Shown: positions 1 through 8,452, counted from the first letter of the stretch. The stretch: 22,771 bases of DNA from an uncultured Comamonadaceae bacterium (GCA_946482595.1 CAMLSD010000083.1:1-22771); one strand, 5' to 3'. The notes: generated by a model from the sequence alone, not told the origin. A program made the numbers and translations.

Positions 1-667
1 AGGCGCGGTCGCAGATGCCCAGCGTCTCGCGCACGTTGTGGTCGGTGATCAGCACACCGATGCCACGCGCCTTCAGGAAACTGATGATGCGCTGGATCTC
101 GATCACGGCGATCGGATCGACCCCGGCAAAGGGTTCGTCCAGCAGGATGAAGCGCGGCTGCGTCGCCAGCGCGCGTGCAATCTCGACACGACGCCGCTCG
201 CCGCCTGACAGTGCCGGCGCCGGCGTGTGGCGCAGCTTCTCGATGCTCAGGTCGTGCAGCAGGGTGTTGAGCCGCTGCACGATGACGTCCTCGGCCAGCG
301 CCCGCCCGCGGTCGTCGCGTTGCAGCTCGAGCACCGCGCGGATGTTCTCCTGCACGGTCAGCTTGCGGAAGATCGACGCCTCCTGCGGCAGGTAGCTCAG
401 GCCCAGGCGCGAGCGCCGGTGGATGGGCAGGCGCTCGACCCGCTGCGAGTCGATCAGGATCTCGCCGGCATCGGCCCGCACGAGCCCGACGATCATGTAG
501 AAGCTGGTGGTCTTGCCCGCGCCATTGGGGCCGAGCAGGCCCACGACCTCGCCGCTGCGCACCGACAGGAACACGTCCTTGACGACCTTGCGGGCGCCGT
601 AGGTCTTCTGCAGGCCGCGCGCCTCCAGGCGGCTGGCCTGCACCTCCTGGGCCGAGGCTGCCTTCAA
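1..667 (-). CDS. lptB: LPS export ABC transporter ATPase LptB (3' end beyond window)
   Basis: Cytoplasmic ATPase that powers extraction of lipopolysaccharide from the inner membrane as part of LptB2FGC. The first 222 codons are present. Visible motifs are Walker [10 protein letters not shown] at residues 46-54, Q-loop Gln95 in YLPQEASIF, signature LSGGERRR at 153-160, Walker B ILLDEP at 174-179 and switch His210 in ITDH. The sequence [20 protein letters not shown] is characteristic of LptB rather than of other ABC ATPases. The start is a TTG at 667; it overlaps the lptA stop (TTGA) and has GGAGG six bases upstream, so translation is probably coupled to lptA. The GTG at codon 9 sits directly on a purine run without spacing and is less likely. 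The gene is truncated only by the window edge. The usual downstream neighbour in betaproteobacteria is rpoN, outside this window. Confidence 0.95.
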   Translation of the reverse strand, partial: MKAASAQEVQASRLEARGLQKTYGARKVVKDVFLSVRSGEVVGLLGPNGAGKTTSFYMIVGLVRADAGEILIDSQRVERLPIHRRSRLGLSYLPQEASIFRKLTVQENIRAVLELQRDDRGRALAEDVIVQRLNTLLHDLSIEKLRHTPAPALSGGERRRVEIARALATQPRFILLDEPFAGVDPIAVIEIQRIISFLKARGIGVLITDHNVRETLGICDRA

Positions 668-1326
668 CGCGAACCTCCCGCCGGAGCGTTGGGCGCCGCA
701 GGGGCAGCAGGGGCGGTCGGTGCAGGCGGAGGGTCGCGCGGCGACAGCACGCCGCGCACGCGGCCACTGGTGTCGCCGGCCGCGCCGCCGTTGACCGAAA
801 ACACCTCGGCCAGGTTGTCGTAGGTGATGGTCTGGCCGGCCACCTCGTCGGCCAGCGTCTCGCCGCGGTAGCGCCGGATCACGGCATTGCCCAGCAGCTT
901 GACGGTGTCGGTCTTGCCGTCGTATTCGATGCGGGCGGCCTCGCCCTCGATGTATTCGTCGACGGCGTCGCGCTTCTGACGGAAAAAGGCCTGCTTGCCC
1001 GTGGCCGCCAGGGCCACGGCGGCCTGGTAGCCCTCGGGCGTCTGGCGCACCTCGACCCGGCCGGCACGCATCAGCATGGTGCCCTTGGTGATCACGACAT
1101 TGCCGGTCAGCACATTGGTCTGGCGCACGTCGTCGTACCGCAGGGCATCGGCGGTGAAGTTCAGCGGCTTGTTGCGGTCAGCGCGTTCGGCCTGGACGAC
1201 CGATGGCACGGTCAGACCAGCCAGCACCATGGCCATGATCGCCACCACGGCCGTCCGGCGACGCTGCCGCGGCTGGCCATGCGGGTCGGCACGGACGTCG
1301 GAAGGGAAGGCGGGAGTGAGGCTCAT
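664..1326 (-). CDS. lptA: LPS transport periplasmic protein LptA (OstA-like)
   Basis: Periplasmic bridge protein that carries lipopolysaccharide from LptC to the LptD/E outer membrane complex. The protein has 220 aa. Residues 1-46 form a signal peptide with an unusually long basic n-region (RQRRR near residue 22), a hydrophobic core [10 protein letters not shown] and a likely cut after VQA46. The OstA/LptA beta-jellyroll follows (about 50-185), with typical short repeats such as [31 protein letters not shown] and ITYDN. The last 20 or so residues are a Pro/Ala-rich tail. The gene overlaps lptB by three bases. No strong ribosome binding site precedes the ATG at 1326, but no in-frame alternative keeps the signal peptide better. 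The upstream gene is dsbA, not lptC, which is the usual neighbour. Confidence 0.93.
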   Translation of the reverse strand: MSLTPAFPSDVRADPHGQPRQRRRTAVVAIMAMVLAGLTVPSVVQAERADRNKPLNFTADALRYDDVRQTNVLTGNVVITKGTMLMRAGRVEVRQTPEGYQAAVALAATGKQAFFRQKRDAVDEYIEGEAARIEYDGKTDTVKLLGNAVIRRYRGETLADEVAGQTITYDNLAEVFSVNGGAAGDTSGRVRGVLSPRDPPPAPTAPAAPAAPNAPAGGSR

Positions 1327-1352
1327 GAGGCATGAAACTTGCAGTTCGCCTC

Positions 1353-1382
1353 ATTCTAGCCCAGGGTCCGGGCTTCGCCGAA
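1353..1382 (-). promoter_or_regulatory. Candidate sigma-70 promoter for lptA-lptB
   Basis: On the minus strand a TAGAAT (-10, 1353-1358, five of six matches to consensus) lies 18 bases from TTCGGC (-35, 1377-1382, a weak match). The start point would fall near 1346, about 20 bases before the lptA ATG. It sits just downstream of the hairpin behind dsbA, which fits separate transcription of lptAB. Assigned by eye only. Confidence 0.45.
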
Positions 1383-1423
1383 CCCCTGGCACGGCAGCAG
1401 GCAGCCGGGCCCGCGGCCAAACG

Positions 1424-1447
1424 GGCGGGGCCGGGAACGGCCCCGCC
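1424..1447 (-). terminator. Hairpin behind dsbA, probable terminator
   Basis: A perfect 10-bp inverted repeat GGCGGGGCCG / CGGCCCCGCC encloses a 4-base loop, five bases after the dsbA stop. On the minus strand it is followed by CGTTTGG, so the T-run is only three bases. The stem is very stable, which supports an intrinsic terminator or an RNA-stabilising hairpin between dsbA and lptA. Confidence 0.6.
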
Positions 1448-1451
1448 GTGA

Positions 1452-2132
1452 TCAGGCCTTGGGGGCCTGGCGGGCCAGCCCGATCAGGTGATCGGCGACC
1501 AGCAGCGAACGTTCGAGCGAGCCGCTCAGCGCCCCGGAGGTCCAGAAGCGGCCGTTCACGCCCAGTGCCGGCACACCGTCGATCTTGTAACCGTCGGCCA
1601 TCTGCTTGGCCTGGCGCGTTTTCGTCTGCACCGAGAAGGAGTTGTAGATCTCGACGAACTTGGCGCGGTCCTGGCCATTGCGGGCCATGAAGTCGGCAAT
1701 GGCGTCGACGTTGTCCAGGCGCTGGCGCTCGACGTGGATCGCATGGAACACCTTCTTGTGCAGTTCGTCGACCTTGCCCAGCGCCTCGATGGCATAAAAG
1801 ATGCGCTGGTGCACGACAAACTCGTCGCGGAAGGCCACCGGCACACGCCGGAAGCTCACGTCCGCCGGCAGCTTCTTCACCCAGGCCTCGAGCATGGGCT
1901 CGAAACGGTTGCAGTGCGGGCAGCCGTACCAGAAGAATTCGACGACCTCGATCTTGCCGGCCGGCGCGCTGGTGGGCAAAGGCCGGCCGAGCGCCACGTA
2001 ATCGGTCCCGGCGCGCGGGGCCTGGGCGTGGGCGGCCGTGGCCACCAGGGCGCCTGCACCGCCGATCACCGGCGCCAGGCCGGCGCCGCCCACCCATGCG
2101 GCCACACCGCCTGCAAACTCACGACGCTTCAT
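1452..2132 (-). CDS. dsbA: Periplasmic thiol:disulfide interchange protein DsbA
   Basis: Oxidant that introduces disulfide bonds into exported proteins; it is normally re-oxidised by DsbB. The protein has 226 aa. The active site is CPHC at residues 71-74 in FFWYGCPHC, and the cis-proline motif is VPA with Pro188. The alpha-helical insertion lies between (about 85-180). The N-terminus MKRREFAGG carries twin arginines (Arg3-Arg4), a moderately hydrophobic Gly/Ala-rich stretch and a likely cut after AHA36, so it resembles a Tat signal. The start at 2132 is chosen over an in-frame TTG six codons upstream because AAGGA lies eight bases before this ATG and because the signal peptide then begins properly. 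It follows the SPOR gene by 83 bp, in line with an argS-SPOR-dsbA operon. Confidence 0.95.
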   Translation of the reverse strand: MKRREFAGGVAAWVGGAGLAPVIGGAGALVATAAHAQAPRAGTDYVALGRPLPTSAPAGKIEVVEFFWYGCPHCNRFEPMLEAWVKKLPADVSFRRVPVAFRDEFVVHQRIFYAIEALGKVDELHKKVFHAIHVERQRLDNVDAIADFMARNGQDRAKFVEIYNSFSVQTKTRQAKQMADGYKIDGVPALGVNGRFWTSGALSGSLERSLLVADHLIGLARQAPKA

Positions 2133-2215
2133 TGATGTTGTCCTTTCCAAGCTGAGTCATGGCGGATGGAGTCGGGGCCGGGTGATGAAGTTCAACCGGC
2201 GCCGGCGCCTTGCGC

Positions 2216-2875
2216 CTACTTCTGCACACGTACCAGTGCGGCCTCGACCCCGCTGCCCGCGAGTTTTTCCTGGGCCGTCTGGGCCTGGGCCTGGTTGTCG
2301 AAGGGGCCCAGCCGCACGCGGTAGACCGTGCGACCGGCCTGTTCACGTTCGGACACCTGGGCCGAATAGCCCAGCATGCCCAGGCGGGCGCGCTGCTGCT
2401 CGGCTTCCTCAGCCCGAGCATACGCTCCTGCCTGGACAAAATAGATCATGCCCGTGTCGGCAGCAGCCCCACCCGACAGGATGGCCGCCGGGTCACGGCG
2501 TGCCTCGGAGGCCCGCGCGTCGGCCGGACGGGCCGGGCCGGCACGCAGGCCGGGCGGCAGGTTGGACGAGGCGGCCTCGGCCGGGCTGGACGCCGCGGCG
2601 GCCGCACTGGCTGCAGCAGCCGCTGCGGCGGCACTGGCAGCGGCCGGCGGCGGTGGCGGCCGGGTCTGGTTGCGGCCCTGCAGGCCGGTGTTGGGGTCCC
2701 AGTTGCGGTTGCGCTCGGCCTCGGCCGCGTCCTGCTCGGCCGTGCGGGACGGCACCTTGTTGACAAAAGGCACCGGCACCTTGGTGACATACAGGGCCAC
2801 CCCCAGCGCCAGCGCCAGGCCGATGAGCAGGCCGACGATCATGCCGAGGAAAAATCCGCCGCGTTGCTGTTTCAT
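2216..2875 (-). CDS. SPOR-domain inner membrane protein (FtsN-like)
   Basis: A 219-aa bitopic membrane protein. A short basic cytoplasmic start (MKQQR) is followed by one membrane helix (about 8-30), then a long low-complexity periplasmic linker with a Pro run at 73-77 and an almost pure Ala tract at 78-96. A C-terminal SPOR domain covers about 143-219 (YFVQAGAY, then VYRVRLGPF). SPOR domains bind glycan strands stripped of stem peptides, which form at the division septum. The layout matches FtsN, but the cytoplasmic tail is very short and no FtsN essential segment can be identified, so division is inferred, not shown. It lies 48 bp after argS, a common place for such a gene in betaproteobacteria. 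The ribosome binding site is weak (AGCGAG). Confidence 0.88.
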   Translation of the reverse strand: MKQQRGGFFLGMIVGLLIGLALALGVALYVTKVPVPFVNKVPSRTAEQDAAEAERNRNWDPNTGLQGRNQTRPPPPPAAASAAAAAAAASAAAAASSPAEAASSNLPPGLRAGPARPADARASEARRDPAAILSGGAAADTGMIYFVQAGAYARAEEAEQQRARLGMLGYSAQVSEREQAGRTVYRVRLGPFDNQAQAQTAQEKLAGSGVEAALVRVQK

Positions 2876-2923
2876 GAATCTCGCTTTCGGTGTTCGGAAC
2901 GGAGCCGCAGGCCGGCGCCCGCA

Positions 2924-4609
2924 CTACATCTTCTGCGGGGCGCTCACGCCCAGCACGCCCAGGCCGTTGGCCAGCACCTGGCGGGTGGCCACCAGCAGCG
3001 CCAGGCGGGCTGCGGCCAGCGCGGCATCGTCGACCAGGAAGCGCTCGGCGGCATAGTAGGTGTGGAAGGCACTGGCCACGTCGCGCAGGTAGAAGGCGAC
3101 GTCGTGCGGTGCCAGGTCGCGCGCCGCCCCCGCCAGCATCGCCGGGTAGTCGGCCAGCTTGAGCATCAGGGCCGCCTCGGCCGGCATCACCAGGCGCGAC
3201 AGGTCGGCCTGGGGCAACGCGGCCGGGTCGCCGCCGTGCTGGTCCTGCCATTGCTGGATCACCGAGCAGATGCGCGCATGGGCGTACTGCACGTAGTAGA
3301 CCGGGTTCTCGTCGTTCTGCTTCAGGGCCAGGTCGACGTCGAAGGTGAATTCGGTGTCGGCCTTGCGGCTGATCAGGAAGAACCGCACCGCGTCGCGGCT
3401 GGTCCAGTCGATCAGGTCGCGCAGCGTGACGTAGGAGCCGGCCCGCTTGGAGATCTTGACCTCCTCGCCGCCCTTCATCACGGTGACCATCTTGTGCAGC
3501 ACGTAGTCGGGGTAACCCTCGGGGATGCCCACGCCGGCCGCCTGCAGGCCAGCGCGCACCCGGGCGATCGTGCCGTGGTGGTCGGTGCCCTGGATGTTGA
3601 TGACCTTGCTGAAGCCGCGCTCCCACTTGTTGATGTGGTAGGCCACGTCGGGCAGGAAGTAGGTGTAGGTGCCGTCGGACTTGCGCATCACGCGGTCCTT
3701 GTCGTCACCGTAGTCGGTCGAGCGCAGCCACAGCGCACCGCCGTCCTCATAGGTCTTGCCGGCCGCCACCAGCCGGGCCACCGTCTGCTCGACGCGCCCG
3801 CTGCCGTACAGGCCGGACTCGAGGAAGTAGTTGTCGAACTTCACGCCGAAGGCCTGCAGGTCCAGGTCCTGCTCGTGGCGCAGGTAGGCCACCGCGAACT
3901 GGCGGATGCCGTCCAGGTCTTCCGGGTCGCCCGAGGCGGTGAACTCGCGGTCGTCGGCCTTGACGGTCTTGCGGGCCAGGAAGTCGGCCGCGATGTCGGC
4001 GATGTACTCGCCGTTGTAGGCCGACTCCGGCCAGGCGGCATCACCGGGCTTGAGACCGCGCAGGCGGGCCTGGGTGGACGCCGCCAGCGTGGCGATCTGC
4101 ACGCCGGCATCGTTGTAATAGAACTCGCGCGTGACCTGCCAGCCCTGGGTCTCGAACAGCCGGCAGATCGCATCGCCCAGCGCCGCCTGGCGGCCATGGC
4201 CCACGTGCAGCGGCCCGGTCGGGTTGGCCGAGACGAACTCGACCATCACGCGGCGGTCCTGGGCGGGCTGGCGGCCGAAGGCCTCGCCGGCGGCCAGCAC
4301 CTCGGCCACCACCTGCTGACGGGCGGCATGCCGCAGGCGCAGGTTGATGAAGCCCGGCCCGGCGATCTCCATGGACTCGACCCACTGCTGGAAGGCCGGG
4401 CGGCGCCCCAGCCCGTCGACCAGCGCCTGGGCCACTTCCCGCGGATTGCGGCGCAACGCGCGGGACAACTGCATGGCCGCGGTGCAGGCGAGGTCGCCAT
4501 GGGCGGCCTGCTTGGGGCTCTCAAAAGCGGCAGGGGGAGTCTGTTCAGGGGCCAGCACCGCCAGTTCGGCGGCCAGGGCCTCGAGGAGTTCTTGCTTGGC
4601 GCGGATCAT
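2924..4609 (-). CDS. argS: Arginyl-tRNA synthetase
   Basis: Class I aminoacyl-tRNA synthetase that charges tRNA-Arg with arginine. The protein has 561 aa, the normal length. The N-terminal Arg-specific additional domain covers about 1-105. The HIGH signature is HVGH at 135-138 in [13 protein letters not shown]. The KMSKS-equivalent loop is KISKRAG at 385-391; ArgRS enzymes often lack the canonical KMSKS lysine pattern. The DALR anticodon-binding domain covers about 440-561. The first Met at 4609 gives the expected family N-terminus. There is no clear ribosome binding site, and a TAGAAT box lies only six bases upstream. It is the first gene of a minus-strand cluster and is divergent from the protein kinase gene. 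Confidence 0.97.
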   Translation of the reverse strand: MIRAKQELLEALAAELAVLAPEQTPPAAFESPKQAAHGDLACTAAMQLSRALRRNPREVAQALVDGLGRRPAFQQWVESMEIAGPGFINLRLRHAARQQVVAEVLAAGEAFGRQPAQDRRVMVEFVSANPTGPLHVGHGRQAALGDAICRLFETQGWQVTREFYYNDAGVQIATLAASTQARLRGLKPGDAAWPESAYNGEYIADIAADFLARKTVKADDREFTASGDPEDLDGIRQFAVAYLRHEQDLDLQAFGVKFDNYFLESGLYGSGRVEQTVARLVAAGKTYEDGGALWLRSTDYGDDKDRVMRKSDGTYTYFLPDVAYHINKWERGFSKVINIQGTDHHGTIARVRAGLQAAGVGIPEGYPDYVLHKMVTVMKGGEEVKISKRAGSYVTLRDLIDWTSRDAVRFFLISRKADTEFTFDVDLALKQNDENPVYYVQYAHARICSVIQQWQDQHGGDPAALPQADLSRLVMPAEAALMLKLADYPAMLAGAARDLAPHDVAFYLRDVASAFHTYYAAERFLVDDAALAAARLALLVATRQVLANGLGVLGVSAPQKM

Positions 4610-4615
4610 CCCGGG

Positions 4616-4621
4616 ATTCTA
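4616..4621 (-). promoter_or_regulatory. Possible -10 box of argS (leaderless-like spacing)
   Basis: TAGAAT on the minus strand ends six bases before the argS ATG, so transcription could start at the ATG itself. No convincing -35 box lies 16-18 bases upstream (GCAGCG or similar), so this is a weak call. The 104-bp gap to the divergent kinase gene must hold both promoters. Confidence 0.25.
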
Positions 4622-4713
4622 CGTTTGCGGCCCTGCGGCGCTGCCCGGGACGGGACAGCGATTGTTACAACCTCGCTTGCAGGACGGGCCACCCGGTGAA
4701 ATGATGCGAGGAC

Positions 4714-6051
4714 ATGACTGAACCAGCCGCCATGACCGCAAGCCCCGAGCGCATCGGCGACTACCGGGTGCTGCGCAAGATCGGTGAAGGCGCGACCAGC
4801 GAGGTGTTCCTGTGTCGCGACGACTTCCACGGGCGCGACGTTGCGGTCAAGCGCGTGCGCGACGCCGCACTGCGCGACCCGGTCGACGGGCGCTACTACT
4901 CGCGTTTTTTCGCCGCCGAAGCCGCCCTGGTGGGCCGGCTGCAGCACCCGCACGTGGTGCAGATCTACGCCGCGGTGGACAGCCCGCGCGAGCAGTACCT
5001 GGTGATGGAATACGTCGAGGGCACGACACTGCGCCAGTTCTGCCGCGCCGACCAGCTGCTGCCGCTGGAGCTGATCGTCGAGATCGGCTTCAAGTGCGCG
5101 ATGGCGTTGGGCTATGTGTTCCGCCAGGGGCTGATCCACCGTGACATCAAGCCGGCGAACATCCTGGCCGTCATGCACAACGACCAGATCACCGACGTCA
5201 AGGTGAGCGACTTCGGCAGCGTGCTCAACCTGGGGGCCGACACCACGCAGGTGCACCGGGTCGGCTCGCTGGCCTACATGTCGCCCGAGCAGCTCGACGG
5301 CGGGGTGCTCAACGCCCAGTCCGACATGTACGCGCTGGGCGCGGTGCTCTACCACCTGGTGACCGGCCATGCGCCGGTCGAGGGTGATTCCCAGCCCGAG
5401 ATGATCCAGCGCATCCTGAACGACCCGGTCGTTCCGCCCAGCGAGCGCCGTCAGGCCGTGGGCCACGCGGTGGACAGCGTGCTGCTGCGCGCGCTGAACA
5501 AGCGCCCCGAAGACCGCTACGCAACCTGGGACGAGTTTGCCAACGCCCTGGCCTCGCTGATCAGCTCACGCGAGGTGCCGCGCGGCAACCTGCAGGCAGT
5601 GCTCGATTCGGAGCGCTTCAGCCTGCTGCGTTCGCTCACCTTCTTCAAGGCCTTCGGCGACGTCGAGCTGTGGGAGGTGGTGCACCAGGCCCGCTGGCTG
5701 CGATTCGGGTTCGGGCACCGGCTGATGGAGCGCGGCGAACGCGGCCGCGACTTCCACATCATCGCGCAGGGCGCCGTGGAGGTCACCCGCGACGGCCAGC
5801 GGCTGGAAACCCTGCACGCCGGCGCGCTGGTCGGCGAAATGGCCTACCTGGCGCCCAGCAAGGAAATGCGGCTGCGCACCGCCGATGTGGTCGCGATCGA
5901 GCCGATCACCACGATCTCGTTCACGCCCGAGACCCTGGCCCAGCTCAGCCTGTCGTGCCGCGACCGCTTCAATGCGGCCTTCATCGCCGTGCTGGTGCGC
6001 CGCCTGCATGCCGCGCACGAGGCGCTGTCACATCCGCAGCGCATCCTGTGA
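4714..6051 (+). CDS. Ser/Thr protein kinase with C-terminal cyclic-nucleotide-binding-like domain
   Basis: A 445-aa soluble Hanks-type kinase without membrane helix or signal peptide. The catalytic domain spans about 16-285: glycine loop GEGATS at 24-29, ATP-anchoring Lys46 in VAVK, catalytic HRDIKPAN at 142-149, DFG at 166-168, SPE (the APE equivalent) at 190-192 and Asp204 in SDMYALG. All key catalytic residues are present. Residues about 300-430 match the cyclic-nucleotide-binding/Crp fold: FHIIAQGAVEV, then a phosphate-binding-cassette-like stretch with Gly374-Glu375 and Arg388-Thr-Ala. Binding of cAMP or cGMP is inferred from these residues only. The ATG at 4714 has GAGG only two bases before it; the ATG at 4732 is an alternative that keeps the whole kinase domain. 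Substrates are unknown. The next plus-strand genes are psiF-like and a c-di-GMP enzyme. Confidence 0.93.
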   Translation: MTEPAAMTASPERIGDYRVLRKIGEGATSEVFLCRDDFHGRDVAVKRVRDAALRDPVDGRYYSRFFAAEAALVGRLQHPHVVQIYAAVDSPREQYLVMEYVEGTTLRQFCRADQLLPLELIVEIGFKCAMALGYVFRQGLIHRDIKPANILAVMHNDQITDVKVSDFGSVLNLGADTTQVHRVGSLAYMSPEQLDGGVLNAQSDMYALGAVLYHLVTGHAPVEGDSQPEMIQRILNDPVVPPSERRQAVGHAVDSVLLRALNKRPEDRYATWDEFANALASLISSREVPRGNLQAVLDSERFSLLRSLTFFKAFGDVELWEVVHQARWLRFGFGHRLMERGERGRDFHIIAQGAVEVTRDGQRLETLHAGALVGEMAYLAPSKEMRLRTADVVAIEPITTISFTPETLAQLSLSCRDRFNAAFIAVLVRRLHAAHEALSHPQRIL

Positions 6052-6151
6052 AGCCCGGTCAACCGCCGTCGCCGCCGCGGCGTTGCCCGCAAAGGCGCGG
6101 CGTTGCCGTGACCCTGCCCCGTTTGCCCACCCGACCGACCAGGAACACACC

Positions 6152-6451
6152 ATGAAATATCTCCTGACCGCCCTGACCCTGGCCTGCGCCCTGACCGGCG
6201 CCCATGCCCAGGACGAAACCAAGAAGCCGAATCCGCAGCAGAACCGCATGGCGAGCTGCCAGAAGGAGGCCGGCGAAAAGAAGCTGGAAGGCGCCAAACG
6301 CCAGGAATTCGTGAACCAGTGCCTGAAAAACAAGCCCGAGCCCAGCTCGCAAGGCGCCAGGCTCGGGGCGTGCAGCAAGGAGGCCGCGGCCAAGGGGCTG
6401 AAGGGGGATGAGCGCAACAAGTACCTCTCGGAGTGCGCGAAGGCGAAATGA
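6152..6451 (+). CDS. Small secreted PsiF-repeat protein
   Basis: A 99-aa exported protein. The signal peptide MKYLLTALTLACALTGAHA is followed by two copies of a Lys-rich PsiF-type repeat: MASCQKEAGEKKLEGAKRQE with FVNQCL, and LGACSKEAAAKGLKGDERNK with YLSECA. Each repeat carries two Cys, so intra-repeat disulfides in the periplasm are plausible. In E. coli psiF is induced by phosphate starvation; its molecular role is not known. No Pho box was seen upstream. The start at 6152 has AGGA seven bases before it and gives a clean signal peptide. The gap to the kinase gene is 100 bp. Confidence 0.85.
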   Translation: MKYLLTALTLACALTGAHAQDETKKPNPQQNRMASCQKEAGEKKLEGAKRQEFVNQCLKNKPEPSSQGARLGACSKEAAAKGLKGDERNKYLSECAKAK

Positions 6452-6470
6452 GCCGCCCCGGGCGGGCGGC
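6452..6470 (+). terminator. Hairpin behind the PsiF-repeat gene, weak terminator candidate
   Basis: A 7-bp stem GCCGCCC / GGGCGGC with a 5-base loop begins directly after the stop codon. No T-run follows, so it may only be an RNA 3' stabiliser or a chance GC-rich hairpin. Confidence 0.3.
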
Positions 6471-6545
6471 GCACGGTGGCCGGTGCGGTCCGGGAGCCTG
6501 TCCCCGGTCGCGGTGACACGATGCCCGGGTGTCCCGATTGGCGCC

Positions 6546-6573
6546 TTGCCTCACGGGTGGCCTGATGCACAAT
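6546..6573 (+). promoter_or_regulatory. Weak promoter candidate for the GGDEF-EAL gene
   Basis: TTGCCT (6546-6551) and CACAAT (6568-6573) are 16 bases apart and each match consensus at four of six positions. The predicted start would be about 15 bases before the ATG at 6596. No clear ribosome binding site precedes that ATG, so the control of this gene remains open. Confidence 0.25.
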
Positions 6574-6595
6574 CGATGGCCATTCCCGTCGGCCA

Positions 6596-8452
6596 ATGAG
6601 CAAGCCCCCGTCCAGCCGCCCATCCCTCGACGCCATCGCCCCGGCGATGGGGCTGCCCGTCGCCGACGATTCGGACATCGACTACCGCGGCCTGTTCAGC
6701 GGCGCGCCGGTCGGGCTGGCACTGGTCCACGGCGCGCGGTTTGCCCACGTCAACCAGCGCTTCGAGCAGATGTTCGGCTGGCCCGCCGGTGCACTGGCCG
6801 GGCAGCCCACCGAGCAGATCTGGCGGCACGCCCAGGACAACATCGACATCCGCCGCCTGGCCGAACCGCTGCTGGCGGCCGGCCGTTCGCTCGAGATCGA
6901 ACTCGAAGCGCGCCGAGGTGACGGTTCGAGCTTCTGGGCCCGGCTGCGTGCCGTGGCGGCTCCCGCCGGCCTCGCGGGCCGGGCCGACACCATCTGGGTG
7001 ATCGACGACGTGTCTGACCACCGCGACGCCCTGCACTCGCTCAGCCGCAGCCAGCGCGAGCTGGAGCAGCGCGTGCGCGAGCGCAGCGAGGCCCTGGCCG
7101 CACTCGACGCCCAGCTGCGCCAGGAAATGGAAGACCGCCAGCTGGCCGAAAACCAGGTGCGCCACCTGGCCGAACACGATCCGCTGACCGGCCTGCCCAA
7201 CCGCCGCCTGCTGGAGTTGCGCCTGCAGCAGGCGCTGCACAACGCGCGCGAACATGACACTGCGGTGGCCGTGATGTTCATGGACCTCGACCGCTTCAAG
7301 ACCATCAACGATTCACTCGGCCACGTGATCGGCGACCGCCTGCTGCAGGGGGTGGCGCAGCGGGTGCACCGCAGCCTGCGCCACGGCGACACGGTCGCCC
7401 GGCTGGGCGGCGACGAGTTCGTGATGGTGCTGCCCGAGCTCAGCGGCGCGGGCGATGCCGCGTTGATCGCCTCTCAATTGATCAACGAGGTGTCACGCCC
7501 CTATGAGCTCGACACCCTGGAGCTGCGTGTCACACCCTCGCTGGGCATCAGCCTGTTCCCCGACCACGGCAACTCGATCGATGCGCTGGTGGGCAAGGCG
7601 AGTGCCGCCATGTACCAGGCCAAGGCCCAGGGGCGGCGCAACTACGTGTTTTTCACCGGGCAGACGGATGCCTCGTCGTCCCAGCGCCTGCTGCTCGAGA
7701 ACGACCTGCACCGCGCCGTCGAGCGTGAGGAGTTCGTGCTGCACTACCAGCCGCGCTATGAGCTGGCCACCGGCATGTTGTGCGCCTGCGAGGCCCTGCT
7801 GCGCTGGCAGCACCCCACCCGCGGCCCGATCAGCCCGGGCGAGTTCGTGCCGCTGGCCGAGGAAAACGGCCTGATCGTGCCGATCGGCGAATGGGTGCTG
7901 CGCGAGGCCTGCCGGCAGATCCAGCGCTGGCAGTCCGACGGCCTGGAGGTCTGCCCGATCTCGGTCAACATCTCGGCGCGGCAGTTCCGCAGCCTGGAGT
8001 TGCCCGCGATGGTGCGCTCGGTGCTCGACGAAACCGGCGTGGACCCGCGGCTGCTCGAAGTCGAGATCACCGAAACCACGCTGATGCACAACACCGAGGA
8101 GACGCTGTCCATCCTCAGCGAGCTGCACGGGCTGGGCATCAAGATTTCGGTCGACGACTTCGGCACCGGCTATTCCAGCCTCGCCTACCTGAAGCGCTTT
8201 CCGGTCGACCTGCTGAAGATCGACCGCTCCTTCGTGCACGACCTGACCATCGACGCCGACGACGCCATCATCGTCAGCGCCATCATCGGCCTGGGCCGCA
8301 GCCTGCAATTGCGTGTGGTGGCCGAGGGGGTCGAAACCCCGGAGCAGGTGGACTTCCTCAAGCGCCGCGGCTGCGACGAGGTGCAGGGCTTCCTGTTCAG
8401 CAAGCCACTGCCGGCCCAGCAGATCGAGCCACTGTTCAACCGGCGGTATTGA
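6596..8452 (+). CDS. PAS-GGDEF-EAL cyclic-di-GMP synthase/phosphodiesterase
   Basis: A 618-aa soluble protein that probably both makes and degrades cyclic di-GMP. A PAS sensor domain (about 28-145) leads through a coiled coil (about 147-190) into the GGDEF domain (about 190-355). The active site GGDEF is intact at 271-275, and the inhibitory site RHGD (262-265) sits exactly five residues before it, so product inhibition is expected. The EAL domain (about 365-615) keeps EALLR (399-403), the Asn in SVNIS, ITETT, DDFGTG (520-525), KID (541-543), EGVE (577-580) and QGFLFSKP. All known metal and catalytic positions thus appear conserved, and neither half looks degenerate. No membrane helix or signal peptide is visible. 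The PAS ligand cannot be read. The gene converges with pntB. Confidence 0.95.
   Translation: MSKPPSSRPSLDAIAPAMGLPVADDSDIDYRGLFSGAPVGLALVHGARFAHVNQRFEQMFGWPAGALAGQPTEQIWRHAQDNIDIRRLAEPLLAAGRSLEIELEARRGDGSSFWARLRAVAAPAGLAGRADTIWVIDDVSDHRDALHSLSRSQRELEQRVRERSEALAALDAQLRQEMEDRQLAENQVRHLAEHDPLTGLPNRRLLELRLQQALHNAREHDTAVAVMFMDLDRFKTINDSLGHVIGDRLLQGVAQRVHRSLRHGDTVARLGGDEFVMVLPELSGAGDAALIASQLINEVSRPYELDTLELRVTPSLGISLFPDHGNSIDALVGKASAAMYQAKAQGRRNYVFFTGQTDASSSQRLLLENDLHRAVEREEFVLHYQPRYELATGMLCACEALLRWQHPTRGPISPGEFVPLAEENGLIVPIGEWVLREACRQIQRWQSDGLEVCPISVNISARQFRSLELPAMVRSVLDETGVDPRLLEVEITETTLMHNTEETLSILSELHGLGIKISVDDFGTGYSSLAYLKRFPVDLLKIDRSFVHDLTIDADDAIIVSAIIGLGRSLQLRVVAEGVETPEQVDFLKRRGCDEVQGFLFSKPLPAQQIEPLFNRRY

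Noticed and set aside
2198..2209. Palindrome ggcgccggcgcc between the SPOR gene and dsbA
   Set aside because: It has no loop and no T-run, and is of the type expected by chance in GC-rich DNA, so it is not called as a terminator or operator.
2210..4699. An 829-codon open frame on the plus strand opposite argS and the SPOR gene
   Set aside because: It is antisense to argS, whose motifs and length are certain. The frame is open only because of the high GC content, and its product (rich in Gly/His/Val/Gln) shows no family features.
6077..6107. Direct repeat gcggcgttgcc at 6077-6087 and 6097-6107, 20 bp apart, upstream of the PsiF-repeat gene
   Set aside because: Two-turn spacing is suggestive of an activator site, but it does not resemble a Pho box, and such strings are frequent in this composition; one occurrence is not enough to call it.
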